Assembly: GCA_021773055.1 (NCBI GenBank)
Contig: JAJFKV010000002.1
Span: 29,172-93,171, forward strand
Direction: 5' to 3'
DNA: 64,000 bases
Origin: Woeseiaceae bacterium
Lineage (GTDB): Bacteria > Pseudomonadota > Gammaproteobacteria > Steroidobacterales > Woeseiaceae
The position numbers and the translations under genes were made by a program. Shown piece by piece: positions 47,140 through 56,641 of this stretch (positions are counted from its first letter, which is position 1; each line of letters opens with the position of its first letter). The notes under the pieces were generated by a model that searched no databases, was not told where the DNA came from, and worked only from the letters and a program-made list of their open reading frames with translations.

Positions 47140-47873
47140 TTCGAGTACTCATCATGCTCCTGATGTTGGCTCTGTCGTCGCTGGCGAACGCCCAGGTGGA
47201 AGCCGATGCCCTGTCGGTTGCTGGCAATGCAGTAGAAGGCCAGTCGTATTCCTTGAGTATCCAGATTCTGGTGATGATGACGTTGCTGACGCTGTTGCCC
47301 GCAGCGGTCCTGTCAACAACATCCTTCGTTCGAATTATTATAGTCCTGTCCATTCTGCGACAGGCTCTCGGCACGGCGCAGACTCCGCCCAATCAGGTAT
47401 TGCTTGGTGTGGCGTTGTTCCTGACATTTTTTGTCATGTCCCCGGTGATCGACAACATTTACGAGAACGCCGGCAAACCCTATATCGCAGGCGAGATTTC
47501 AGCGCAGGAGGCCTTCCAGAGCGGCATCCTGCCGATACGCCAGTTCATGCTGGACCAGACGCGCGAAAGCGACCTTCGACTGTTTGCGGATATCGCGCGA
47601 CGGACAGATATTGAATCGCCGGCTGACGCTCCGATGTCGATCATCGTACCAGGCTTCATGGTGAGTGAACTGAAGACAGCGTTTCAAATCGGCTTTCTGG
47701 TCTTCATTCCGTTCCTGGTCATCGACCTGATCGTATCCAGTGTCCTCATGTCAATGGGCATGATGATGTTGTCGCCCATGCTTATTTCCTTGCCCTTCAA
47801 AATCATGCTGTTTGTCCTGGTTGACGGATGGGCGCTGGTACTTGGCACGCTTGCCAGGAGCTTCTTTACGTGA
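47136..47873 (+). CDS. fliP: FliP, export gate
   Basis: 245 residues with a cleavable signal peptide (residues 1-20, ending LANAQ) and four membrane helices. Family signatures are [19 protein letters not shown] and the C-terminal [20 protein letters not shown]. Five FliP subunits form most of the gate ring. Confidence 0.97.
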   Translation: MIRVLIMLLMLALSSLANAQVEADALSVAGNAVEGQSYSLSIQILVMMTLLTLLPAAVLSTTSFVRIIIVLSILRQALGTAQTPPNQVLLGVALFLTFFVMSPVIDNIYENAGKPYIAGEISAQEAFQSGILPIRQFMLDQTRESDLRLFADIARRTDIESPADAPMSIIVPGFMVSELKTAFQIGFLVFIPFLVIDLIVSSVLMSMGMMMLSPMLISLPFKIMLFVLVDGWALVLGTLARSFFT

Positions 47874-47886
47874 AGAGGACTAACTC

Positions 47887-48156
47887 ATGACGCCGGAAAT
47901 GGTAACCACGATTGGTCAACAGGCACTTTGGGTCACGATGTTGATAGCAGCGCCCATGCTGTTGTCAGCGCTGGCTGTAGGCTTGCTGGTTGGCATGTTT
48001 CAGGCGGCCACGCAGATCAACGAAATGACGATGAGCTTTATTCCAAAACTACTGGTGCTGGTTGCAGCGCTGGTGGTTGCCGGCCCCTGGATGCTCAATG
48101 TTATTTCCAACTACACCATTCAGCTGATCCAGAGAATTCCATCGCTGATTTCATAA
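47887..48156 (+). CDS. fliQ: FliQ, export gate
   Basis: 89 residues with two membrane helices (about 16-40 and 50-75). Conserved GMFQAATQINEMTMSFIPKL links the helices. FliQ packs around the FliP-FliR core. Confidence 0.97.
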   Translation: MTPEMVTTIGQQALWVTMLIAAPMLLSALAVGLLVGMFQAATQINEMTMSFIPKLLVLVAALVVAGPWMLNVISNYTIQLIQRIPSLIS

Positions 48157-48201
48157 TTTAATGAGTAACTTCGGATACAGACATGCAAACGAGACAATCC
48201 A

Positions 48202-48981
48202 GTGAATCTAGATATCGACATAACGGCGTTACTGAATCATTTGATGACGTACTTGTGGCCGTTCGTGAGAATCGGTGCGTTCGTGATGGTGATGCCAGTC
48301 ATCGGCAATTCGTTCGTACCGCCGACAGCGCGACTACTGGTGGGCGTTGCCCTGACAGTGGTTATGGCGCCGGTGTTACCGACATACACAGCGCCGGAAA
48401 TATTCAGTTTGGCAGGGTTGATCATACTATTTCAGGAAGTGGCGATCGGGGTAGCGATGGGATTTGGCGTGCAACTGGTGTTCGACGCGTTCGCGCTCGG
48501 AGGTCAGGTGATAGCGATGAGCATGGGCCTCGGGTTCGCCGTATTCCTCGACCGGACGCGTGGCGTGAATATTCCTGTCCTGGGACAACTTTTCTTGATG
48601 CTGGGGATGCTCACCTTTCTCTCGATGAACGGTCACCTGGACCTGATCAAGCTGGTGGCAGAAAGCTTTTACATGTTGCCGATCGCGACGGGCGGACTGA
48701 GCGGTTCTGCGATCGAGACGATGCTCGCGTGGTCATCACAGGTGTTCGTAGTAGCCCTGAAGATCGCATTACCAGCGATAACAGCACTCGTCGTCGTGAA
48801 CCTGTCGTTCGGTGTGATGAGCCGGGCAGCACCGACCCTGAATCTTTTCGCGGTTGGTTTTCCAGTTGCCATGTTATTGGGCTTCGTGGTCATCTTTCTG
48901 AACATGGCAGGGTTGCAGGAGAACGTAGCACTTTCATTTGCGGCGGCATTGGAGAAATTGCCAGCCTTGATTGGTCGTTGA
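48202..48981 (+). CDS. fliR: FliR, export gate
   Basis: 259 residues from a GTG start; the ribosome site is weak (GAGAC). Six hydrophobic helices; typical residues are GNSFVPPTARLLVGVALTVV and NLSFGVMSRAAPTLNLFAVG. It completes the FliP5-FliQ4-FliR1 gate. Confidence 0.95.
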   Translation: MNLDIDITALLNHLMTYLWPFVRIGAFVMVMPVIGNSFVPPTARLLVGVALTVVMAPVLPTYTAPEIFSLAGLIILFQEVAIGVAMGFGVQLVFDAFALGGQVIAMSMGLGFAVFLDRTRGVNIPVLGQLFLMLGMLTFLSMNGHLDLIKLVAESFYMLPIATGGLSGSAIETMLAWSSQVFVVALKIALPAITALVVVNLSFGVMSRAAPTLNLFAVGFPVAMLLGFVVIFLNMAGLQENVALSFAAALEKLPALIGR

Positions 48982-49006
48982 AGCCGGCGGTGCAATGGAC
49001 TAACTG

Positions 49007-50131
49007 ATGGCCGAAGAAAAACAACAACAGGATAAAACCGAAGAAGCGACGCCGAAACGTCTTGCCGACGCGCGTAAGAAAGGCGATGTCCCGCGGTCAC
49101 GTGAACTAACAATGACCGGCGTGATGCTAACAGGCGCTACGGCCCTGATCTTCATGGTCGAACCTATGTTGTCGAAGATTCGGCTGGCCATGAGCGGCGC
49201 GCTGCAGATCGACCGGGCCGATATCTTTGATAGTAATTATTTGGCCGAAGCCTTTTCCGCGTATGCGGGTGGCGCGTTTGCTGGCCTGATGCCGTTCGCC
49301 ATCGTGTTGTTACTAGCGGTTTTCTTGAGTGCGACCGCAATCGGAGGGTGGTCGTTCAGTATGAAGGCGGTCGCTTTCAAGGTAGAGAAACTCAATCCGA
49401 TCAAGGGTCTGAAACGGGTATTCAGTGCGAATAGCCTCAATGAACTCATCAAAGCACTCGCCAAGTTTTCCATGGTCGCCTTCATCGCAATCACGTGGCT
49501 ATGGTGGTCGGTTGACGAGCTATTGGCGCTGGGCCGGGAGGACGCCGCGGTCGCTGTGCCACATGCCATGAGAATCGCCAGCATATCGTTCCTGATTGTT
49601 AGTTCGGGCCTGGTAGTTATCGCCTTGGCGGATGTGCCCTTTCAGCTGTGGAATTTCAAAAAGAAAATGAAAATGACACGGCAGGAAGTTCGCGACGAAT
49701 TCAAGGAGACGGAAGGTCGACCAGAGGTCAAGTCGAAGATCCGCATGTTGCAACAGCAGATCGCCACCAGACGCATGATGGACGACCTGCCGAATGCTGA
49801 CGTCGTTATTACCAACCCGACTCACTTCGCGGTGGCGCTCAAGTACGAAGAGGAGTCCATGGGCGCGCCCAGAGTAGTTGCCAAGGGCAAGGACCTGCTG
49901 GCGAAACGCATCCGGGAAGTGGCAGAAGAACACAACGTGCCGTTGTTCTCTGCGCCGCCGCTTGCCCGCTCGCTCTATCGCAGCACCAAGATTGGACAGG
50001 AAATATCACCCGGATTGTACGCTGCAGTTGCACAGGTACTCGCCTATCTGATGCAGATCAATGCAGCAATGAAAACAGGCACGCGCTGGCCGGAACCGCC
50101 GGTGCCCGAAATCGATGAAAGTCGGTTCTAA
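49007..50131 (+). CDS. flhB: FlhB, export substrate-specificity switch
   Basis: 374 residues. The N-terminus has KTEEATPKRLADARKKGDVP, and four membrane helices follow (about 30-210). The cytoplasmic domain holds the autocleavage motif NPTH (about 269-272) in DVVITNPTHFAVALKY. Cleavage at Asn-Pro allows the change from hook to filament export when FliK signals. Confidence 0.97.
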   Translation: MAEEKQQQDKTEEATPKRLADARKKGDVPRSRELTMTGVMLTGATALIFMVEPMLSKIRLAMSGALQIDRADIFDSNYLAEAFSAYAGGAFAGLMPFAIVLLLAVFLSATAIGGWSFSMKAVAFKVEKLNPIKGLKRVFSANSLNELIKALAKFSMVAFIAITWLWWSVDELLALGREDAAVAVPHAMRIASISFLIVSSGLVVIALADVPFQLWNFKKKMKMTRQEVRDEFKETEGRPEVKSKIRMLQQQIATRRMMDDLPNADVVITNPTHFAVALKYEEESMGAPRVVAKGKDLLAKRIREVAEEHNVPLFSAPPLARSLYRSTKIGQEISPGLYAAVAQVLAYLMQINAAMKTGTRWPEPPVPEIDESRF

Positions 50132-50145
50132 CAGGATGTAGACGA

Positions 50146-52200
50146 ATGGCCACCGCTAAACAGAATGGATTCGTGACCGCAAGCCGAGGCTTGGGAGTGC
50201 CAATATTATTGCTGGTGATGCTGGCGATGATGATGGTACCGCTGCCGCCATTGGCGCTAGACACTCTGTTTACTTTCAACATCGCACTATCGATTGCCAT
50301 ACTACTCACTGCGATTTATGTAGCGAGACCGTTGGAGTTCGCTGTATTTCCGACCATTTTGCTGATCGTAACTTTGTTACGACTTGCGCTCAACATCGCC
50401 TCGACCCGAGTGGTCCTGTTGAAGGGGCATACCGGTACCGGTGCAGCAGGTAAAGTCATCGAAGCGTTTGGCGATTTCGTCGTCGGTGGCAACTACGCCG
50501 TTGGGCTCGTGATTTTCGCCATTCTGGTGATCATCAACTTCGTTGTAGTGACGAAAGGTGCAGGTCGCGTCTCAGAAGTCACAGCAAGATTCACGCTGGA
50601 CGCGATGCCGGGCAAACAGATGGCAATCGACGCCGAGTTGAATGCCGGTGTTATCGATCAGGAGGCGGCTCGAGAGAGAAGACGGGAAATTGGCGAGGAA
50701 GCAGACTTCTACGGGTCGATGGATGGCGCGAGTAAGTTTGTGCGTGGTGATGCGGTTGCCGGTATTCTCATTCTGTTCATCAACATAATTGGTGGCCTGA
50801 TCATTGGTACCTCGCAGCACGATCTGACCTTCGCTGTGGCGGTACGCAACTACACCTTGCTTACAATCGGCGACGGTCTGGTCGCACAGGTGCCCTCGCT
50901 CTTATTGTCGACTGCTGTGGCGATAATTGTCACTCGAGTGTCACGCTCACAAGACATGGGCAAGCAAGTTTTCATTCAGCTGTTCAGTGACCATCGCACT
51001 CTGTACGTGACCGCTGCAGTTCTCGCAACCATCGGCATGATTCCCGGAATGCCGAATGCGGCATTTCTATCATTTGCTGCAATCTGCGGATTTGCCGGCT
51101 ACCGAATTTCGAGGAAGCCGGAAGACACTGCCGCCGACCAGATAACGCTTCCCGACATTGAGGCAGCCGCTCCCGAGATCGGCTGGCAGGACGTTGACCC
51201 TCTGGACATGATCGGTCTGGAGGTCGGCTACCGGTTGATTCCATTAGTCGACAAACAGCGTGATGGAGCGCTGGTTGTCCGCATAAAGGGCGTGCGCAGA
51301 AAGCTGACAGAAGAACTCGGTTTTTTGGTTCCGGCCGTGCATATTCGCGACAACCTGGATCTGGCTCCAAATGCGTATCGAATTTCTCTGGCCGGCGTAC
51401 CGATCGGTGAAGGTGAGATACACGTTGACAAGGAACTCGCAATTAATCCCGGGCAGGTTTTCGGAACGATCAACGGCCTGCAAACGACGGACCCGGCCTT
51501 CGGACTGGAGGCGTACTGGATCGACGCACCGCAGCGTGAGGAAGCTCAATTGCTCGGCTTTACGGTAGTAGACCCGGCAACAGTCGTCGCGACTCACCTC
51601 AGCCAAGTGCTGCAGGACAACGCGAATGAGCTGTTCGGCCATGAAGAGACCCAGCAACTGCTCGAAAGGCTCGCCGTATCGGCACCCAAGCTCGTTGAGG
51701 AACTGACACCGAAGATTCTGCCGACCAGTGTCATCGCACGCGTTTTACAAAATTTACTCGAAGAACGAGTCCCGATTCGCAACATACGCAAGATCGCCGA
51801 AACCTTGGCGGAGCAGGGTACGAAAAGTCAGGATCCTGACGTTTTATCGGCCAGAGTCCGCGTTGCGCTGGGTCGGACGATTGTCCAGAACGTAGCAGGA
51901 ATGCGGGCTGAGCTACCTGTTTTGACGCTAGACCCAGAGTTGGAACGAATCTTGAATGAATCTACTCAAGAGGGCAGCAGTCAGGGCCTGGAACCAGGAA
52001 TAGTAGAGAGATTGCATGAGACGCTTACGGAAAAAGCACAGAAACAGGAAATCACGGGCGAACCGGCCGTACTCCTCGTGGCGCCCAATTTGCGGCCCTG
52101 GCTGGCACGCATGATGCGCGGCGTTCGCAATCTGTCGGTTCTGGCCTATGACGAAATACCGGATGAGAAACGCATCCAGATGGTCGCGGCTGTTGGTTAG
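50146..52200 (+). CDS. flhA: FlhA, export gate motor protein
   Basis: 684 residues. Eight membrane helices (about 15-315) include the FHIPEP-type signature FTLDAMPGKQMAIDAELNAG. The cytoplasmic domain (about 330-684) forms the nonameric ring that docks chaperone-substrate complexes. FlhA couples proton flow to export. Confidence 0.97.
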   Translation: MATAKQNGFVTASRGLGVPILLLVMLAMMMVPLPPLALDTLFTFNIALSIAILLTAIYVARPLEFAVFPTILLIVTLLRLALNIASTRVVLLKGHTGTGAAGKVIEAFGDFVVGGNYAVGLVIFAILVIINFVVVTKGAGRVSEVTARFTLDAMPGKQMAIDAELNAGVIDQEAARERRREIGEEADFYGSMDGASKFVRGDAVAGILILFINIIGGLIIGTSQHDLTFAVAVRNYTLLTIGDGLVAQVPSLLLSTAVAIIVTRVSRSQDMGKQVFIQLFSDHRTLYVTAAVLATIGMIPGMPNAAFLSFAAICGFAGYRISRKPEDTAADQITLPDIEAAAPEIGWQDVDPLDMIGLEVGYRLIPLVDKQRDGALVVRIKGVRRKLTEELGFLVPAVHIRDNLDLAPNAYRISLAGVPIGEGEIHVDKELAINPGQVFGTINGLQTTDPAFGLEAYWIDAPQREEAQLLGFTVVDPATVVATHLSQVLQDNANELFGHEETQQLLERLAVSAPKLVEELTPKILPTSVIARVLQNLLEERVPIRNIRKIAETLAEQGTKSQDPDVLSARVRVALGRTIVQNVAGMRAELPVLTLDPELERILNESTQEGSSQGLEPGIVERLHETLTEKAQKQEITGEPAVLLVAPNLRPWLARMMRGVRNLSVLAYDEIPDEKRIQMVAAVG

Positions 52201-52289
52201 CCGGGACGTAAAGGAATTAAGGAAGATGCAAAGAGTGGTTGGAAAAAGTAATGAGCGACAACGCATGATCCACATGTGGAGGATGGACC

Positions 52290-53582
52290 GTGAAGATTAA
52301 AAGGTATTTGGATACGGATATGCGGAAGGTTCTGCGTCGCGTTCGTGCAGATCAGGGCCCTGATGCAGTCATTCTGTCGAATCGACGCGTCGAGGATGGA
52401 ATAGAGGTTGTTGCTGCTATCGACTATGACGAGGCCTTGATGCAGCAAGCGGTCGGTACGCAACCCACACCGGAGGCATTCCGTCGCATTGCCGAACCGA
52501 CTGTCGCCGCGGCGAAAATTCCCGAGGAGACCCGCATCAGGAAGCAGCGCAACATTGACGTTGTCGCCGCCGACTTGCGACCAGTTGAACCGGTGGCAGC
52601 GGCCAATGATGAAAACACGATTGTGGTTCCGGGCGAGACGATGCAATCGTTGAGCGCGATGCGTACGGAAATATCGTCGGTACGGGATATTCTTGAGAAT
52701 CAGTTATCGGGTTTGATTTGGCACGATGAAACAAAGCGGTCTCCCGTGCGGGCTCAAGTCTTGCGCAACCTGGCGAAGATCGGTATCGCACCCGACGTAG
52801 CCAACATAATCGTGGATCGCCTGCAGCCAATACAGGACCGCAAACAGATCTGGCGTGCGCCATTAGCTGAGCTCGCACGACTGGTTCCGGCCAAAGAGAG
52901 CAAACTGATTACTGAGGGCGGTACCGTCGCCCTGATCGGACCAACGGGCGTCGGCAAGACTACTACGATTGCCAAGATCGCCTCTCGCTATGCGATGAAT
53001 CACGGGAGTGAAGATATCGCATTAATCTGCGCAGATGCCTATCGCATTGGTGCGAAAGAACACCTCACGGCCTTCGGCCACATCATAGGCGTTAAGGTTC
53101 ACGCAGCCAGTAGCTCCGCTGAACTATCTCGCTTGCTCGATCGTCTGCATTCCAAGAAGTTGATTCTTATCGACACGGAGGGCATGAGCCAGAGGGACAG
53201 AGACTTGTCCAATCGCTTGGCGGCCTACGGTAACAACGTCAATCGAGTACAGTTTTATCTCACTTTGTCAGCCGCGAGTCAGGAAGCGGGGCTGGATGAA
53301 ACCATCCGGAAATTCAACAAGGTGCCACTTGCAGGTGCTGTCGTTTCCAAAATTGACGAGTCGGCCCAGCTCGGATGTGTGATCAGTGCATTGATCCGAA
53401 ATGACCTGCCCGCATTGTGGCTGTCAGATGGCCAGCGTGTCCCCGACGATTTGCACGCTGCGGCACGCAAGAAACTTTGGCTCGTCACTAAGGCAGTGGA
53501 GTGCATGCAGGCCTCCAATCCCCGGGTCAGTGAACGCACCATGGCCGAACAGTATGCGCAAGCGAGTGTTGCTCATGGCTAA
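52290..53582 (+). CDS. flhF: FlhF, SRP-like GTPase for flagellar placement
   Basis: 430 residues from GTG 52290 (GGAGGA six nt upstream). A basic N-terminus (KIKRYLDTDMRKVLRRVRAD) leads to the N and G domains. P-loop is GPTGVGKTTTIAKI, followed by ADAYRIGAKEHL and G3 IDTEGMSQRD. FlhF places the flagellum at the pole, which argues for polar flagellation here. It overlaps flhG by 8 bp. Confidence 0.96.
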   Translation: MKIKRYLDTDMRKVLRRVRADQGPDAVILSNRRVEDGIEVVAAIDYDEALMQQAVGTQPTPEAFRRIAEPTVAAAKIPEETRIRKQRNIDVVAADLRPVEPVAAANDENTIVVPGETMQSLSAMRTEISSVRDILENQLSGLIWHDETKRSPVRAQVLRNLAKIGIAPDVANIIVDRLQPIQDRKQIWRAPLAELARLVPAKESKLITEGGTVALIGPTGVGKTTTIAKIASRYAMNHGSEDIALICADAYRIGAKEHLTAFGHIIGVKVHAASSSAELSRLLDRLHSKKLILIDTEGMSQRDRDLSNRLAAYGNNVNRVQFYLTLSAASQEAGLDETIRKFNKVPLAGAVVSKIDESAQLGCVISALIRNDLPALWLSDGQRVPDDLHAAARKKLWLVTKAVECMQASNPRVSERTMAEQYAQASVAHG

Positions 53583-54450
53583 TTCATCTCAATCAGCCGA
53601 GTTACAAAATGCTATGCGGCGCGCGCCGGTTAATGTAATCGCGATCACCAGCGGCAAGGGTGGTGTTGGCAAAACGAATGTAGCCGCAAATATTGCAGTG
53701 TCGCTGGGCGCTATGAATCTTAATGTCATGCTGCTGGATGCCGATCTCAGTCTGGCGAATACCGATGTACTGCTGGGACTGCAACCACGATTCAACTTGT
53801 CACATGTCCTGAGCGGTGAAGTCGATCTCGACAGCACCATATTGCGGGGGCCCAAGAACATAAGAATCGTTCCGGCGTCATCCGGCACCAAGTCCTTGAT
53901 CGACATTCCGGCGGCCTCTCAATCCACAGTCATCCAGGCATTCTCGGACTTGTCCGATCAGCCTGACATCCTCGTAATTGATACCGCAGCAGGAATCTCC
54001 GCGAGCGTGGCGCGATTCGTCGGCGCCGCACAGCAGGCAATTGTGGTCGTTTGTGATGAACCGGCGTCAATCACCGATGCTTATGCGCTCATCAAGGTCT
54101 TCAGTCGTGATTACGGTATCAGTCATTTCGAAATCATTACGAACCAGACCCCAAATGAACAACAGGGCAGGGAGCTGTTCGCCAAGCTCTGCAAAGTCGC
54201 GGATCAGTATCTCGATGTCGTTCTTCGTCACTTGGGCAATGTGCCGTACGACGACTGGTTGAAGCGATCCGTTCAGCAACAACGTTCGGTCGTTGACGCA
54301 TATCCCGACAGCAAATCAGGGAAGGCTTTTCGACGGATCGCCATGGCAGTTCAAAAGGGTCGTTCCTCGAACGTCGCCAATGGCAATATTCAGTTCTTCC
54401 TCGAACGACTATTGCATTCCAGCTTGAACCAGGCGGGAGAGTTGGCATGA
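53575..54450 (+). CDS. flhG: FlhG/FleN, flagellar number-control ATPase
   Basis: 291 residues from ATG 53575, inside the flhF end. A short N-terminal helix (SQSAELQNAMRR) resembles the FlhF-activating segment. The MinD-type P-loop is ITSGKGGVGKTNVAANIAVS, with LLDADLSLANTDVLLGL and VIDTAAGIS. FlhG antagonises FleQ and limits flagellar number. It overlaps fliA by 4 bp. Confidence 0.95.
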   Translation: MANSSQSAELQNAMRRAPVNVIAITSGKGGVGKTNVAANIAVSLGAMNLNVMLLDADLSLANTDVLLGLQPRFNLSHVLSGEVDLDSTILRGPKNIRIVPASSGTKSLIDIPAASQSTVIQAFSDLSDQPDILVIDTAAGISASVARFVGAAQQAIVVVCDEPASITDAYALIKVFSRDYGISHFEIITNQTPNEQQGRELFAKLCKVADQYLDVVLRHLGNVPYDDWLKRSVQQQRSVVDAYPDSKSGKAFRRIAMAVQKGRSSNVANGNIQFFLERLLHSSLNQAGELA

Positions 54451-55163
54451 ACGCATATACCGATGTAGCGCCGCTGCGTTACGAGTCTCAGGATGACCTG
54501 GTGTCGGATAATATCAGCCTGGTCAAACGCATCGCCTATCATCTGGTCGCTAGATTGCCGTCCAACATAGAGCTTAACGACCTGATGCAAACCGGCATGA
54601 TCGGACTGCTGGAGGCCGCTAATAATTTCGACTCCTCCAGGGGTGCGAGTTTTGATACCTATGCAGGCATTCGGATTCGCGGGGCAATGCTGGACGAGGT
54701 GCGAAAGCAAGACTGGACGCCGCGATCCGTGCATCAAAAGCAGCGGCAGGTCGCCGAAACCGTGCGCGAAATCGAATCAGAAACAGGGCGACCTGCAGAG
54801 GGGCAGGAAATCGCCAACAGGCTCGGATTATCGCTCGACGACTACCACGATATTCTGCGTGATACCGCAGGGTGTCGGCTGTTTAGTCTCGACGAGACAA
54901 TGGAAGAGCCAGGCTTCGGGCGTGATCTGCCGGCCTCAAATCTGGACACGCCCGCACAGGCGTTTACTCAGAATCAGTTGCGTAAGGAGGTTGCACAGGC
55001 GATTGAAAAATTGCCCGAGCGTGAGCAAATGGTCATGTCGCTCTATTACGAGCGTGAACTTAACCTGAAAGAGATCGGTGAAGTCCTGGGTGTTAGCGAA
55101 TCACGCGTTTGCCAGATTCATGGGCAGGCACTAATTCGTCTGCGCGCTGCGGTCGACATCTGA
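54447..55163 (+). CDS. fliA: FliA, sigma-28
   Basis: 238 residues. Region 2 has LNDLMQTGMIGLLEAANNFD and FDTYAGIRIRGAMLDEVRKQ. Region 3 spans about 95-165 and region 4 is EREQMVMSLYYERELNLKEI. It recognises the TAAA-N15-GCCGATAA elements seen before flgM, flgK, fliC, pomA, the GGDEF gene and the PAS sensor gene. Confidence 0.97.
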   Translation: MNAYTDVAPLRYESQDDLVSDNISLVKRIAYHLVARLPSNIELNDLMQTGMIGLLEAANNFDSSRGASFDTYAGIRIRGAMLDEVRKQDWTPRSVHQKQRQVAETVREIESETGRPAEGQEIANRLGLSLDDYHDILRDTAGCRLFSLDETMEEPGFGRDLPASNLDTPAQAFTQNQLRKEVAQAIEKLPEREQMVMSLYYERELNLKEIGEVLGVSESRVCQIHGQALIRLRAAVDI

Positions 55164-55179
55164 TAAGGGAGTACTGCTT

Positions 55180-55353
55180 GTGTCCGATCCACTTTCAGGC
55201 ATCAAAAATGTAACGCCGACTTACCCGGTGAAGCCGGTGCAACCTTTGAACAAGGATCGTAAATCCGGAAGGCGACATTCGGAGAGACCGAAACCGGACA
55301 AGAACAAGTCAGATGACGATGAAAATACACCGAAAATTGATGAGTACGTATGA
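55180..55353 (+). CDS. Small basic protein downstream of fliA
   Basis: 57 residues from GTG 55180, with AAGGGAG 8 nt upstream. The sequence begins SDPLSGIKNVTPTYPVKPVQ and continues with a Lys/Arg/Asp-rich tail (DRKSGRRHSERPKPDKN). No signal peptide or membrane helix; likely unstructured. Its TGA overlaps the following ATG as ATGA, so translation is coupled to the DUF2802 gene. I recognise no family. Operon position suggests a flagellar role. Confidence 0.7.
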   Translation: MSDPLSGIKNVTPTYPVKPVQPLNKDRKSGRRHSERPKPDKNKSDDDENTPKIDEYV

Positions 55354-55781
55354 TGATTGATACCACTATCCCACTTTATGCGCTGTTCGCCGCAAATCTA
55401 CTAATTCTCGCGGCGGCTGTACTGGCTATTTTGCGTTTCCAGCGAATGCTGCGCAACTCAGGGGCGTTCTGGAAGAGCCCCACTGGCGCCGCGATTCAGA
55501 TGCGCTGTCCCGCGCAACAGGAAAACAGCAAGTTAATCATTCACGAGATTGCCGTGTTGCAGCGGACCGTCGCAAAGCTTTGTGAACGCGAACGAGTACA
55601 GCCACAGGCGCCCTCTTTACCAAGTAAATTACCGTTACGACATGCCGCTCGAATGGCAAGACATGGCGCCAGTATCGAAGACCTGAGGAAGAGTTGCGGC
55701 CTCAACATTGGTGAAGCGCGTTTGATGCGTAAATTGCACGCCGGCCGCAGCGCTGCTGCCGCCGGCACAGCTGTGCAGTAG
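55350..55781 (+). CDS. DUF2802 membrane-anchored protein
   Basis: 143 residues. One N-terminal helix (about 9-29: LYALFAANLLILAAAVLAIL), a charged middle part and a C-terminal helix-turn-helix-like motif MARHGASIEDLRKSCGLNIG that defines DUF2802. Members occur beside late flagellar/chemotaxis genes in Pseudomonas and relatives; the function is unknown. Confidence 0.75.
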   Translation: MMIDTTIPLYALFAANLLILAAAVLAILRFQRMLRNSGAFWKSPTGAAIQMRCPAQQENSKLIIHEIAVLQRTVAKLCERERVQPQAPSLPSKLPLRHAARMARHGASIEDLRKSCGLNIGEARLMRKLHAGRSAAAAGTAVQ

Positions 55782-55792
55782 GAGAACGAGCT

Positions 55793-56641
55793 ATGACAGA
55801 TCAAGAACAATTTCGCTTCGTCAGTCTTTTGGCCAGGGAGCTCGGACATGGAAATATTTCCTTGCCGTCGTTACCGGACGTTGTTTCCCGGGTTCGTGAT
55901 TTACTGGAAAAAGACAGTTGCGATTTCGACCAGGTTGGTCGCATCGTTACGGTTGACCCAATTTTGGTCTCACAGTTATTTGTTTTCGCGAATTCTGCTT
56001 ACTATAACCAAACGGGGAAGCGCACCGATTCGCTTGAGATAGCGATCGGACGTCTGGGTTTTGAACTGGTTCGCAATACCGCGATGTCGCTGGCTGTGAA
56101 GCAGCTCATGCTGGGTGAAAAGCACAAGGAAATTGCACCGCAGCTCCGCAGCATTTGGGCACGTAGCATGAAGTTGTCAGCGTTGGCGTTCGCGATTGCT
56201 GACCGGCAAAAGGACATCAACGCAGAAACAGCCTACATGTGCGGACTGTTCTACGATGTTGGTCAACTCTATATCTTGACCAAAGCGAAAGACTTCCCGT
56301 CTTTTCTTGGTGATACCGATTCTCTGCAGGCAGTTCTCGATGAGTGGCGTGGTCCGACGAGCAAAAGTATCGTTGAGGCCTGGAAATTCCCCGACGCGGT
56401 TTGCAGTTCAATGGAGCCGGCGGAGCACTTTGATGATCTTTCAAACTACGCCCCCACGCTCAGTGATGTTATTTATGTGGCGGATTTAGTGCTCAGCTCC
56501 AGCAACAACAAGCCGCTCGATTACGATGAAATTCCATCCTGCGAGAGGCTTGGTATATCTGAAGAATCAATGCCCGAGATCACACAAGCTTATGAGACCA
56601 AGTTACATTCGACCCAGCAGTCGCTTGCGGCTGCCAGTTAG
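55793..56641 (+). CDS. HDOD-domain protein
   Basis: 282 residues. HDOD domain (about 20-215) has LPSLPDVVSRVRDLLEKDSC, DPILVSQLFVFANSAYYN, and GLFYDVGQL where a true HD hydrolase would have His-Asp, so no phosphohydrolase activity is expected. HDOD proteins serve in signalling complexes and control motility in several proteobacteria. AGGAGA precedes the ATG. It overlaps the convergent PilZ gene by 4 bp. Confidence 0.88.
   Translation: MTDQEQFRFVSLLARELGHGNISLPSLPDVVSRVRDLLEKDSCDFDQVGRIVTVDPILVSQLFVFANSAYYNQTGKRTDSLEIAIGRLGFELVRNTAMSLAVKQLMLGEKHKEIAPQLRSIWARSMKLSALAFAIADRQKDINAETAYMCGLFYDVGQLYILTKAKDFPSFLGDTDSLQAVLDEWRGPTSKSIVEAWKFPDAVCSSMEPAEHFDDLSNYAPTLSDVIYVADLVLSSSNNKPLDYDEIPSCERLGISEESMPEITQAYETKLHSTQQSLAAAS

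Noticed and set aside
47843..47854. TGGCACG followed by TTGC in fliP
   Set aside because: The GG and GC dinucleotides are only 7 bp apart instead of 10.
52103..52117. TGGCACG-CATG-ATGC inside flhA as a sigma-54 promoter for flhF
   Set aside because: Spacing fits, but it encodes well-conserved residues (LARMM), has ATGC for TTGC and lies about 170 bp from flhF. It remains possible but unsupported.
53401..53574. An earlier start for flhG at 53401
   Set aside because: The extra 58 codons are an out-of-frame reading of flhF and lack FlhG features.
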